A DNA stretch of 64,000 nt, from NCBI RefSeq assembly GCF_000177335.1, contig NZ_ADFP01000121.1:1-64000 (forward strand), read 5' to 3'. Made by a program: the position numbers and the translations under genes. The DNA is from Pyramidobacter piscolens W5455 (GTDB taxonomy: Bacteria; Synergistota; Synergistia; Synergistales; Dethiosulfovibrionaceae). Position 1 is the first letter of the stretch. Each line of letters begins with the position of its first letter. Under the pieces are notes generated by a model. It made no database searches, was not told where the DNA came from, and saw nothing but the letters and a program-made list of their open reading frames with translations. Shown here one piece after another: positions 40,588-48,816 of the stretch.

Positions 40588-43500
40588 CCCTGATGAAGAT
40601 TTTGACGCATTCTTCGACCGCCTCACTTCGGAAGCACCTTCGGCAGTTAACGAGAAAGACGTTGTGAAAAACGCGCAGCCCGGCTTCGGCGATTACCTCG
40701 TCGATGCCGGGAAAGGCCTTGTTTCCGGTCCGTTCAAATTTGTCGAGAATACGACCGAAGGCATTGCCGCCCTCGGCGACGCCATTGTCGACAGGCCGCT
40801 CAATTACATGTTCGGCGAGGGCTCGGTTGATCTCTTCGCCGACAACGCCGATTTCGACTTTGTCCCCGACTGGCTCAAGCCGCAAACGGGAGTAGGCAAC
40901 ACCGCTCAAGCGATCGCTTCGTTCGTTTCCGGCTACATGACCGTAGGAGCCGCCATGAAAGGTGCGCAAGCCGGGGCGAAAATGGTCGGGGGAGGCTTGG
41001 AGGTCGCTGATAAAATCCTCGGTACGGACCTCGCCACGCTCTTTAACTCCAGCGAAAAGGCCAAGGCTTTCGCCGAGGTCGCCGCGGCGGGCGGCGCTAT
41101 CGACTTCTTTGTCGACGGCAACAAAGGCGAGCGTCTTTCCAATGTCCTCGTCGACAACGATATCCTGCGCAACGGGCTGACGGAAGCGTTAATGTCCAAG
41201 GACGACGACACCGTCTTCGAAGCCCGCGTCAAGAACATGGTTGAAGGCTTCGTCATGTCCGGAGTGGCAGAGATGTTCGCGCGAACGTGGAAATGGGTGC
41301 GGAAAAGTTCTCACGCAGCGACGACGGCTGAAAAAGCTGCTATTCGCGCGGAAGCCGCGGACGATCTGCAGAAGCTCGCCAAAAGCATTGACGAAAGCGC
41401 CTACGTCCCCAAGGCAGGGGCATATCCCAGTGATGGCACTTTCGCCAAAGAAATCCTCGGCGAGCAAAACGCCGACAAAATCCTCAAACAGGCGCAGGGA
41501 CTCAAACTCACCAAAAGCACCGCCATCAACCCGCGCACGCTGAACAGTGTTTCCGGAAAGCTCGCCGTTGATCTCGATGAAGATATTGTGGCGCACGCCA
41601 GCAAGTATAAATACCCAACTAAAGAACTACGGGAAAACGCCATGAACACAGCCATGGAAATACTGAACAGCGCTGACGAAGACGGCTATGGGACTCTCGC
41701 CAAAGAGGCCGCAGCAGCGGGGAAGAGGCTGACGGATAACATGGTCGCCATGTGCGCCGTCGTGCAGCAGGACTACACGCCCAAAACGCTTTTGTCCTTG
41801 GAAATCTGGAAAGACGACATCGGAAACGTCGCCAAGAAAGAGCAGTACGTCAACCAGCTGGCGCGCCTCATAGACAGCTTCGCCAAGCTCCACGACGTGA
41901 AGTACTGGACAGGGTATAGCCTGCAAGCCAACAAGCGTGGCATTTTCGAAGCAAAGAGTGTTACGAATGTTGGTAAAACATTCGGCATGAAAGAGATCAA
42001 AGACGCCTTGCTGGAAAAGGTTGACGACAAAAGTTTGATGGAACTCGGCAATTGTCTCAACGGCTGTCGGGATGTAGGACTGAGCGACGCCAAGACCAGC
42101 ACGTTTATTATCCAGCAAGCCAAGAGAGCCCTCGGCGACAAGGAACCTTTGACGCCCTTGAAGATTCTCAATAGCTGGGTAAAGTTTTATTTCTACAACT
42201 CCGTTCTGTCCGGCCCTTCGACCCTTACGGCCAACGTTGTAGGCAACGCCATAAATGTCGGCCTGATCGACGGCTCCGATATTTTCTGGTCGGGACTTTA
42301 CGGAAAGAAAGGCGCTTTCGGGCGCACGGCCGCCTATTACAAAGGTCTGGGTGAAGCGTGGGAACAGGCCAGTAAATGTTTCTGGGCGACCTTGAAAACC
42401 GGCAACCCCATTCTCGACGGCGCGACGCGCATCGACGGAGCCGGAAAGAACCTGTTCAAGGCGAATGCTGACAATATTGCGCTTAAAGTCCTAGACTCGC
42501 CGACGCGTGCCCTCGCCGCCCTTGACGAGATCACCAAGCAACTCAGCTATCGCGGGCATTTGAGCGTACAGTTCTACGACGCCGTCCGAGGCGACCCGAT
42601 ACGCCGTCAGTGGCTCAAAAACGGCAACAGGAAAGCTCTCGGCGCCTTCAAGGAGAAGTTCTTCAAGGAAGCGTACAAAGACAGCCTTTACAGCACGACA
42701 GGCATCATGCGCGGCGGCGAAGCCTCCCTCGCCAACATTGCCGAAATCGGACTCAATTCGTCCAAAGCGCTCGAAGCGGCACGAAGAACGTCGTTCCAAG
42801 CGCCGTTGAAGGGATGGATGGCTCCTATCGCCCAGGGTCTTAACGCCTGTCCATTCGGTTATCTTATTGCGCCTTTCATTAAAACGCCCGTGAATATTTT
42901 TAAAGACGCCATGATCGAACACAACCCAATCACGCTGTTGTTCAAGCTGTCCCGGGCGGAAACGCCTGAAATGGCACAAAAATATTTCGGGCAATTCATG
43001 ACGGGCCTGATGGTTTGGGGTACAGCGGGGACTCTCGTCGCAAACGGTGCGCTTACCGGCAGCGGCCCCTCCAACCCGGCTGCTCGTAAACTTTGGCTCG
43101 AATCCGGCATGCAGCCGTACTCGATCAAGATCGGGGATGTCTACGTTTCGTATAATCAGTTCGAACCTCTGGCGACGCCGTTTGCTCTTATCGCCGACAT
43201 ACACGATAAGTTGAAAGAGTGCGACCCGAAGAACCCGGCCGAGCAGGCCAATCTTGTCGCGGCGGCTTTCAACACTCTGACGAGGAGCACGATGGACAAA
43301 ACGTTTATGAAAGGTATCGCAAACTTTGTCAGCATGCTTGACAATGCCCGCGGGGGCGGCGCTGATGCGCATGCTAAAGCTTACGCCAACCAGCTTATGA
43401 GCTCTTTTGTCCCGTCGCTGGCCAATACCGCAGCACGTCTTATCGACAGCACGAGGAAAGAACAGAAAGACTGGTTCGCTCCGGCATTAGCGCGTATCCC

Positions 43501-44041
43501 CGGAGTGAGCAAGACCGTACCGACACAGTTTTCATGGCTCACCGGTCTCCCCGTCGAATACAGCACCAACGGAGGGCTTGGCCCCATGCTGAACACATTC
43601 CTTCGCACCAGCGTCAAGAAAGATAACGATGTCGTGTTTGCGACACTGACCCAGACGACAAGGAACAGGACTCCCAGTCATGCAGTCGTCGGTGTGACAA
43701 TGAACGACGCTATGTACAGCGAATTCTGCGAGACGATGGGGAATACGCGCATCAATGGGAAAAATCTATACCAAGCTCTTGACGCTCTGATTCGCTCTTC
43801 AACGTGGGCGAGGGCGGTCCCGAATCCTTCGGAAGGAACCCTCTCCGAACAGAAAGAACAATTGATCGACACTGTTGTAAACCGTTACAAAACACGGGCT
43901 GTGAAAGAGTACATCAAACGCTATCCCGATATTGCCGAACATCAGGCAGCCCTATACCGTTTCGACAGAGACGTTGCGAGAGGCAAAGAAGTGGGGACGC
44001 GACCTGTCTATGAAGGACTTGCTTCCGTGGGCAGACGATAA
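40541..44041 (+). CDS. internal virion protein, T7 gp16-like
   Basis: 1166 residues (T7: 1318), the largest phage gene. Overlaps gp15 by 47 bp. Helical, with several amphipathic or hydrophobic parts (QAIASFVSGYMTVGAAMKGA, FYFYNSVLSGPSTLTANVVG, QFMTGLMVWGTAGTLVANGA). The T7 protein starts with a transglycosylase domain; I see no such Glu-Ser motif here, so wall digestion at entry may be missing or done by another part. In T7 it forms the inner-membrane channel for DNA ejection. Confidence 0.8.
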   Translation: MSIETAQNQNQILQSNPDEDFDAFFDRLTSEAPSAVNEKDVVKNAQPGFGDYLVDAGKGLVSGPFKFVENTTEGIAALGDAIVDRPLNYMFGEGSVDLFADNADFDFVPDWLKPQTGVGNTAQAIASFVSGYMTVGAAMKGAQAGAKMVGGGLEVADKILGTDLATLFNSSEKAKAFAEVAAAGGAIDFFVDGNKGERLSNVLVDNDILRNGLTEALMSKDDDTVFEARVKNMVEGFVMSGVAEMFARTWKWVRKSSHAATTAEKAAIRAEAADDLQKLAKSIDESAYVPKAGAYPSDGTFAKEILGEQNADKILKQAQGLKLTKSTAINPRTLNSVSGKLAVDLDEDIVAHASKYKYPTKELRENAMNTAMEILNSADEDGYGTLAKEAAAAGKRLTDNMVAMCAVVQQDYTPKTLLSLEIWKDDIGNVAKKEQYVNQLARLIDSFAKLHDVKYWTGYSLQANKRGIFEAKSVTNVGKTFGMKEIKDALLEKVDDKSLMELGNCLNGCRDVGLSDAKTSTFIIQQAKRALGDKEPLTPLKILNSWVKFYFYNSVLSGPSTLTANVVGNAINVGLIDGSDIFWSGLYGKKGAFGRTAAYYKGLGEAWEQASKCFWATLKTGNPILDGATRIDGAGKNLFKANADNIALKVLDSPTRALAALDEITKQLSYRGHLSVQFYDAVRGDPIRRQWLKNGNRKALGAFKEKFFKEAYKDSLYSTTGIMRGGEASLANIAEIGLNSSKALEAARRTSFQAPLKGWMAPIAQGLNACPFGYLIAPFIKTPVNIFKDAMIEHNPITLLFKLSRAETPEMAQKYFGQFMTGLMVWGTAGTLVANGALTGSGPSNPAARKLWLESGMQPYSIKIGDVYVSYNQFEPLATPFALIADIHDKLKECDPKNPAEQANLVAAAFNTLTRSTMDKTFMKGIANFVSMLDNARGGGADAHAKAYANQLMSSFVPSLANTAARLIDSTRKEQKDWFAPALARIPGVSKTVPTQFSWLTGLPVEYSTNGGLGPMLNTFLRTSVKKDNDVVFATLTQTTRNRTPSHAVVGVTMNDAMYSEFCETMGNTRINGKNLYQALDALIRSSTWARAVPNPSEGTLSEQKEQLIDTVVNRYKTRAVKEYIKRYPDIAEHQAALYRFDRDVARGKEVGTRPVYEGLASVGRR

Positions 44042-44079
44042 AGGCACAAATGCCCTAGAAGGCCCCTAGGATCGACGAC

Positions 44080-44147
44080 AAGGCCCATAACTTGTTCCAG
44101 GCATACAAGATTATCTGACGACATAAGTTATGGGCCTTATCGTTTGT
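44080..44147 (+). terminator. structured repeat element, copy 2, probable late terminator
   Basis: Perfect 14-bp stem (AAGGCCCATAACTT, 44080-44093, with 44125-44138), followed by TCGTTTGTTTTT. The loop carries AGGCATAC as in copies 1 and 4. It closes the virion operon. Confidence 0.75.
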
Positions 44148-44159
44148 TTTTGAGCAATG

Positions 44160-44515
44160 CTTCTATTAGGGGCCTACGCCCCTACGGCATAAAGGAATAA
44201 TAGAAAATAAATAGAGATACGTATGAGGATAAATAAAGACATAGCTATAATAATACCACCATGTAGGTAACCTAAATATTAATGCTATTAGACCTACATA
44301 TAATTATTACATAGGCACTGATTATAAATACCTACTACGTAGTTACCTATAATACTTCCTATTACATAATTATATTCATACCTAATACAAGAGTCTTAAT
44401 AATACCTATACATAAATAATAAATATCTAGGTATATTTAATACATACCTAGATACACAATCCTAATACTATATTTATCTCGCCCTTGCTTGCCGCAGATT
44501 GTACACTACATTTAG
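44160..44515. other. AT-rich non-coding region with repeated CCTA-type motifs
   Basis: About 350 bp without a credible ORF, far richer in A and T than any other part of the phage. It opens with a small hairpin (AGGGGC, 4-nt loop, GCCCCT near 44167). The motif WCCTA followed by A/T-rich bases recurs about ten times between 44270 and 44465 (for example near 44292, 44345, 44380, 44404, 44446, 44461). Together with the repeat array to its right it looks like an easily melted replication-origin region. Confidence 0.45.
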
Positions 44516-44564
44516 CGTTTTGTCAAGAGGTATTTAGTGTCTTATATTGCAATCAAGGTTCTCT

Positions 44565-44783
44565 GTGTCGTTACCCCTCGGTCTTTGCGTCGTAATCTGC
44601 TCTCTGTGTCGTTACCCTTACCTTTGCGTCGTAATCTGCTCTCTGTGTCGTTACCCTTACCTTTGTGTCGTCGTTCTTGTTTCTGTGTCATTGCTTTGGA
44701 TGCTGTGTCGTCGTGTTGCTTTAACCACGCGTCGATGTGGGACACGGCGAAAAACGCGTCATGATGTCCCTAACTTGTGTCGA
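44565..44783. repeat. iteron-like array of GYGTCGT at about 20-bp spacing
   Basis: GTGTCGT or GCGTCGT (one GTGTCAT) starts at 44565, 44587, 44606, 44626, 44645, 44665, 44685 and 44705, that is steps of 22, 19, 20, 19, 20, 20 and 20 bp; weaker copies follow at 44729, 44756 and 44777. Part of it is also a longer tandem repeat of about 39 bp. A minus-strand ORF of 67 codons crosses it (repeating GKGNDTESRLRRK), but a 20-bp period does not keep a frame, so protein coding does not explain the array. Confidence 0.75.
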
Positions 44784-44812
44784 GGTATACTCAGTTACCT
44801 TTAAAACAAGTT
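44772..44812. repeat. structured repeat element, copy 3
   Basis: Stem AACTTGT (44772-44778) with ACAAGTT (44806-44812); inner stem AGGTA/TACCT, where copy 1 has AGGCA/TGCCT. The outer stem seen in the other copies is not formed here. It sits at the right end of the iteron-like array. Confidence 0.6.
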
Positions 44813-44865
44813 TGCCCCCTTGGCGTTCGAACTTGGGGCATATTTGGATGGTTGCACGTTACAGC

Positions 44866-45234
44866 CTACCGGTATAGACGGTATTGTGCAGGGATATTAT
44901 TGGCTGAAATAAATCTGTCAGTTGCGCAGTCCTCAGTTGATTGGAGCGCCCACATAAAACGTGTGCCAATTAAAAAATAGAAGAGGATTTGGCGCCCCAG
45001 CGCAAGAGGTCCCTCGCTGGTTAATGAATAAGGAATGTAACCAGCCAGCATAAGAGCGAGTGGGATAACAATACCGGGTAAGAGCCATCCAGCAATGCCG
45101 CAGGTAAGGAGTCCTTCAAAGAACATTTTGGCGTTCACAACCCTAATATTCATGTAACCATAAAGAAGCCCGCAAATGACGAGAATGGCGACTGCAATCT
45201 GTTTATCTGAAAAATCTGGGGTTTCGTTGAACAT
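44866..45234 (-). CDS. small multi-pass membrane protein, leftward
   Basis: 122 residues; ATG at 45234 with GGAGGA seven bases upstream. Hydrophobic helices at about residues 12-34 (AVAILVICGLLYGYMNIRVV) and 40-70 (LLTCGIAGWLLPGIVIPLAL), and a weaker one near 82-95. It is one of two leftward genes in the phage, in the part where lysogeny genes are expected, so a prophage-expressed role such as superinfection exclusion is possible. No family recognised. Confidence 0.65.
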   Translation of the reverse strand: MFNETPDFSDKQIAVAILVICGLLYGYMNIRVVNAKMFFEGLLTCGIAGWLLPGIVIPLALMLAGYIPYSLTSEGPLALGRQILFYFLIGTRFMWALQSTEDCATDRFISANNIPAQYRLYR

Positions 45235-45239
45235 TGCGT

Positions 45240-45659
45240 CCTCCGTTTAAAAATAAAAGCGAAAGGTGCCCGATGAAATTTTGGAGAAAAAATCTGAGGC
45301 GTTTGAACGTTATATTGAACTTGCGTTTTCCCCCATATGGCCTCCCGCCCCTGTTATCATTAAAAAGTAGGGGATTACACATCCCATGGGTTTTATCCGC
45401 AAAGTTTGTGATTGCAAGGGTTTTTATGCAGGCTGTTGTAGTGGGCTGTCGTAAACCTGTTGATCGTGCCACGATTGCGCATAGAGTAGTAGCACAAAAG
45501 GCGTCATTTGTCGATTATCATGCTACTAGTAGAAGTGTAGCACGGTTTAAACAAAATCCATAAAAACGTAACACGAATGTGTTATTTTATATACATATAT
45601 ATTTTTTGTCACCTTGCGTCACATCACAGCACGCCAAAAGCCGCCGTGATAGTCCTCAC
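45240..45659. other. region without a supported gene
   Basis: Both strands have open frames of about 90-109 codons here (45234-45563 plus; 45203-45472 minus), but neither has a Shine-Dalgarno or a protein-like composition. A small hairpin with T-rich flank (ACAC, 4-nt loop, GTGT, near 45571-45588) lies in an AT-rich part. I see nothing firm. Confidence 0.4.
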
Positions 45660-45983
45660 CTAGCTCTGCGCGTTCTCTTCACCGCTTTGAATACGTCTAT
45701 ATAAGGAAGAGCCTTTTGATGATAAGGAATAAATTTGTCGAACTAATGCACTTCTATTCTTATCGTCTTTGTCATCGACTGAATTAACAAGTCCTTTTAT
45801 TTTCATCTGTGATAGCACGTTTCGCATATATGAACCATGCGCACCAATTTTCTTATATGCTTCATTGCTTGTCAAAGAGCCTTTTTCAGCCATTAATAGA
45901 AAGGCCATGAGTTCCGTTAAACCTGAAAACGCCTTTGACTTTAATAAATAATCTATTTGTTTTACTGTTTTATAATCAATCAC
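45660..45983 (-). CDS. winged-helix transcriptional regulator (MarR-like), candidate prophage repressor
   Basis: 107 residues from GTG with AAGGTGA on the minus strand six bases upstream. Helical dimer part (KTVKQIDYLLKSKAFSGLTE), then a helix-turn-helix wing: LTSNEAYKKIGAHGSYMRNV, QMKIKGLVNSVDDKDDKNRS (wing) and IYSLSSKGSSLYRRIQSGEE, the order seen in MarR/PadR-type regulators. It reads leftward, against all lytic genes, as expected for a lysogeny regulator, and no CI-like gene is seen elsewhere. It could bind the palindrome at 7270-7287. Confidence 0.7.
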   Translation of the reverse strand: MIDYKTVKQIDYLLKSKAFSGLTELMAFLLMAEKGSLTSNEAYKKIGAHGSYMRNVLSQMKIKGLVNSVDDKDDKNRSALVRQIYSLSSKGSSLYRRIQSGEENAQS

Positions 45984-46010
45984 ACTATCACCTTTCTTTC
46001 GGAAGCAGTA

Positions 46011-46072
46011 ATGTCAATCATACGGCAATATCTATTGATGCGCTTGACATATCGAGCAGCAAGGTGTATCAT
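46011..46072 (+). promoter_or_regulatory. sigma-70 promoter with inverted repeat at its -35 box
   Basis: TTGACA (46044-46049) and TATCAT (46067-46072), spacer 17 bp. TTGACAT is mirrored by ATGTCAA at 46011-46017. Between them lies CAATATCTATTG, which shares the core ATCTAT with the operator at the RNA polymerase promoter. It reads right, away from the regulator gene at 45983. Confidence 0.6.
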
Positions 46073-46079
46073 ACAGCCA

Positions 46080-46620
46080 TCGTCACAGGGGACGCAACCG
46101 ACAAAGCACATCCCTTGAGACAATCAGAGCCACCGCCTACGCCTCACTGCTCTAGCTGGCAGTCGTGAGTACAGGCACAGTCTACACAGCACACATATGA
46201 GGCCTCATAGATAGGCGCTCACCCGCTAGTGTATCGACGGCCATAGCTCACAGCCTAGGCGCTCTCTGACACAGCAGCACGCGCTCATACATCATATAGA
46301 CGCTACACTGACCATAGTCTGGCGTACTCTATCCGCCGTCCCTACTGCTACAGCATCAGGTGTATAGGCTATAAAAATATCGTGCTATATGGGCGGCAAC
46401 CCTAGCACGATACTCCGTAACTTGACAATCGAATAGTCGGCGAAAGGTATTGCGCCTATCCCTGCGCGCATATCGTCTATAAGTGGCGTAGCCAGCTACT
46501 CCAAACTGTAAGACGTTGGCGAGCATATAGTAACAATACGATAGCGACAACTGATTATCAGGTCATGAGCATTTTAACATGACTAGATAATCTCTGCAAG
46601 AGTACTAAAAATACATAAAA
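46080..46620 (+). ncRNA. long non-coding, hairpin-containing region (possible RNA)
   Basis: 540 bp downstream of a good promoter and before the gene at 46638. No credible ORF. Hairpins: TATCGTGCTA with TAGCACGATA (46378-46412), CTCACTG with CAGT-C-GTGAG near 46143-46168. TAGGCGCTC occurs twice (46212, 46256), and CATAG/TATAG words are frequent. It may be a regulatory RNA or a long leader; function unknown. Confidence 0.35.
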
Positions 46621-46637
46621 GAAAGGCGTGTCTACAA

Positions 46638-46958
46638 ATGTCTAGCAACGAATTAATAGATATGTTGAAACGTGTGTCCAATGAGCTAAATACTCTCGTC
46701 GTTGATTTTGAGGGATACGGCGACGAATTTTATACGTATTTTGGCGATGTATTAGACGTTGATTATCGCGTAAGCCGCAATAAAACTTATAAGGGCGTGT
46801 GCCTGCTGCTTGCATGCGGCGGCCCAACGATTTGGCTTGATACGTACGAGCGCAAACTCAAAGGGCACTGGGGCGGCGATGAAGAGGTGCTGCACGTAAA
46901 CTCTGATGTATGCGAAATGATTAACCAATATTTTGAGGAAATTTATAACAGTTTTTAA
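46638..46958 (+). CDS. hypothetical acidic protein, accessory cassette
   Basis: 106 residues; ATG 11 bases after AAAGAAAGG. Acidic and with conserved-looking stretches (LLACGGPTIWLDTYERKLKG, then HWGGDEEVLHVNSDVCEMIN) that I vaguely associate with proteins on mobile elements, without a known function. Lower GC than the phage core. Followed by a perfect 10-bp hairpin at 46973-46998. Confidence 0.65.
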   Translation: MSSNELIDMLKRVSNELNTLVVDFEGYGDEFYTYFGDVLDVDYRVSRNKTYKGVCLLLACGGPTIWLDTYERKLKGHWGGDEEVLHVNSDVCEMINQYFEEIYNSF

Positions 46959-46972
46959 CTGTAAATTGTGAG

Positions 46973-46998
46973 GTGGCTAGACTGTTGCGTCTAGCCAC
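46973..46998 (+). terminator. hairpin between accessory genes
   Basis: GTGGCTAGAC and GTCTAGCCAC with a 6-nt loop, followed by ATATTTTATCT. Likely terminator of the gene at 46638. Confidence 0.65.
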
Positions 46999-47029
46999 AT
47001 ATTTTATCTCCCAAGAAAGGAAAACCAAT

Positions 47030-47392
47030 ATGGCATACGTTGAAAACAATCAGTGCATCGAGCGGCTTTACCTTAGAGACGGGACTACAGTGGCGACAAT
47101 GCGGGACATGGTGTCCGCAGTCGAAACGACGCTAGGAGCAGACGCTGCGGACTATGTCACGCAGATGTTTAACACGCTAAATGAACTAAAACCTGGACAG
47201 AAACGCCAAGATTTGTACGCGCAGCGCAGCGACGATTACGAGGCTATCTCCGATGGCTATTACAATCAGCTGCAAGAAATCAAACGATACGTAGATGAAA
47301 AGCTGCGCGAACTCAAAGACGCAAAGCGACTCAACCGCGAAAAAATCTACAATCAGTTCAAAGAAATTTTGAACCTTACATCTAATTATTAA
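47030..47392 (+). CDS. hypothetical helical protein, accessory cassette
   Basis: 120 residues; ATG after AAGAAAGGAAAA. Short beta start (LYLRDGTTVATMRDMVSAVE), then helical, ending in a long charged helix (QEIKRYVDEKLRELKDAKRL). No family recognised. Confidence 0.65.
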   Translation: MAYVENNQCIERLYLRDGTTVATMRDMVSAVETTLGADAADYVTQMFNTLNELKPGQKRQDLYAQRSDDYEAISDGYYNQLQEIKRYVDEKLRELKDAKRLNREKIYNQFKEILNLTSNY

Positions 47393-47405
47393 CGAGGACG
47401 CGAAA

Positions 47406-47663
47406 ATGATTGAAAACCGTGAACTGAGCATTGCCTGCAACGAGATCGGCGCGGACTTGGACACCGTGGAAAGTCTACTCCGTACTACGTTGCGTAAGCA
47501 GAATATTACACGCGAACGGATTGAAGAGCTTTTATCAGAAGCGCTTGAGTATCTCATTTTAGCGCGAGAAAGCCTTGACTATCTTGCAAGTGAACACTGC
47601 TACAACAATGCGTCGCTTTTTGGATACGACGATGGCGAATGTGTAATTACATATCATGAGTGA
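47406..47663 (+). CDS. hypothetical small acidic helical protein
   Basis: 85 residues, ATG after ACGAGGACG. Helical (NEIGADLDTVESLLRTTLRK, EALEYLILARESLDYLASEH), acidic end. Same general layout as the 48559 product. Function unknown. Confidence 0.6.
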   Translation: MIENRELSIACNEIGADLDTVESLLRTTLRKQNITRERIEELLSEALEYLILARESLDYLASEHCYNNASLFGYDDGECVITYHE

Positions 47664-47835
47664 AGAGGTGTGCCTATGCGCGAAAAGATATTCAAAGTCA
47701 AGAAATTTTATCTGTTCGGATTTGAGGTTACACTCATTATTAAAAACACGATGTAATATCCCTGTTGCGTTTTTAAAAATGAAGCGTTAATATAACATGT
47801 AGACGTAACCGACAAAACAAGAGAGGTGACAGCGT

Positions 47836-47997
47836 ATGCTTACCAAAAGGAAAGAGCTAAACGCACTACAGTTTCGCGCAGCACAGCGAAAGCGGTATTA
47901 CCATAATGCCGTGCCTGTTGGAGCGTGCGCTGAAAACGAAAACGCGCGCGAACTTGCCCCGCTTATGTACAAGCAGATTGGAGAAAGCGGAGAATGA
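47836..47997 (+). CDS. small basic protein, candidate antitoxin
   Basis: 53 residues; very good ribosome-binding site (AGAGAGGTGACAGC). Basic first half (MLTKRKELNALQFRAAQRKR), then YYHNAVPVGACAENENAREL. Its stop overlaps the ATG of the MazF/PemK-like gene (ATGA), the layout of toxin-antitoxin pairs. I do not recognise the sequence as a known MazE-type antitoxin. It is too short for many gene callers. Confidence 0.55.
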   Translation: MLTKRKELNALQFRAAQRKRYYHNAVPVGACAENENARELAPLMYKQIGESGE

Positions 47998-48413
47998 ACC
48001 TTCGTCGTGGAGAAATTTATTACATCACATTCCCGTATACCCTTGATCCCAAATATCCGAACGGTAAACCTAAATTCGTCCTCGTGCTCCAAGAGGGCGA
48101 ATATTTCAAGAAATATAACACCGTAGAAATAATGCTCATTACATCCGATAAGCAATACAAGCACAATGAACGGTATGTAACGAACGTTGTTATAGAACCG
48201 GGAACGACAAAGCTAAAAGAAAAGTCATGGGTATTATGCGCACAGCCGTATCCGATTGAAAAGAAGCTGTTTGAAGAACCATCCGTATGGTGTGCGGGCA
48301 TGCTGTCGCCTGAAAAAATGGATGAGATTGACGAAGCGACTTACATAGGGCTGTGTATGGGACTGCAACACGAACTGGCAATTGAACCAGCGGAAACACA
48401 AGAAAAAGAATAA
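47994..48413 (+). CDS. PemK/MazF-like toxin-family protein
   Basis: 139 residues. The N-terminus NLRRGEIYYITFPYTLDPKY and KPKFVLVLQEGEYFKKYNTV follow the MazF/PemK fold (RGDIVxVxF...RPxLVLQ). Family members are mRNA endoribonucleases. The later part (VVIEPGTTKLKEKSWVLCAQ) keeps the barrel pattern. Coupled by ATGA to the 53-residue ORF upstream. It could stabilise the prophage or act in phage competition. A strong terminator hairpin follows at 48430-48461. Confidence 0.72.
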   Translation: MNLRRGEIYYITFPYTLDPKYPNGKPKFVLVLQEGEYFKKYNTVEIMLITSDKQYKHNERYVTNVVIEPGTTKLKEKSWVLCAQPYPIEKKLFEEPSVWCAGMLSPEKMDEIDEATYIGLCMGLQHELAIEPAETQEKE

Positions 48414-48429
48414 ACATACTAACAACAAG

Positions 48430-48468
48430 GAGCCACCTACAAATGAAAGTAGGTGGTTCTTTTTATTT
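48430..48468 (+). terminator. terminator after the toxin-like gene
   Basis: AGCCACCTAC, loop AAATGAAA, GTAGGTGGTT, followed by CTTTTTATTT. Confidence 0.85.
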
Positions 48469-48558
48469 CAGCGCCCTATTATGAATAGACACAACAAAGA
48501 ATGGCATAACGAAAAAGGGCACTAACTTTTCTATTTAAAGATTGGAGTAAAAACAAAA

Positions 48559-48816
48559 ATGAATAATTATATTAAAGATAAGCTGCTACGGCGTAATAAC
48601 ATCACAAGTAACTTGCTAAGCGAAATGGTACGCACAGCAACACGGCTGGAAAACATAATCAACGATACCAAGAAACAACTTGATTGGCTGCGCGAAAATC
48701 CTGAAGAAAAAGTTTGGATGTGTCCAAATAATATTCGCGTCATTCCCGCAGCATACCGTGCGACGCTTGACCTTTCACAGGCCTTGGTGGAATGGAGAAA
48801 GGAGATTAAAAGCTGA
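48559..48816 (+). CDS. hypothetical small helical protein
   Basis: 85 residues; ATG in AT-rich leader with GGAGT 12 bases upstream. Helical (LLSEMVRTATRLENIINDTK) with a central WMCPNNIRVIP strand. Its layout recalls the 17952 product, which also ends with a LSxALxEWRxxM-type helix. Its stop overlaps the start of the broken antirepressor gene (TGATG). Confidence 0.6.
   Translation: MNNYIKDKLLRRNNITSNLLSEMVRTATRLENIINDTKKQLDWLRENPEEKVWMCPNNIRVIPAAYRATLDLSQALVEWRKEIKS

Noticed and set aside
44542-44745. 67-codon minus-strand ORF with a 13-residue repeat
   Set aside because: The repeat comes from the DNA array. The 20-bp step does not keep frame along the array, and no ribosome-binding site was seen, so I treat the DNA repeat as the real feature.
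44565-44783. CRISPR array
   Set aside because: Repeats are only 7-8 bp with about 13-bp spacers, or a partial 39-bp tandem repeat; no cas genes are nearby.
45234-45563. 109-codon plus-strand ORF between the membrane protein and regulator genes
   Set aside because: No Shine-Dalgarno, unusual composition, and it overlaps the control region of the leftward membrane gene.
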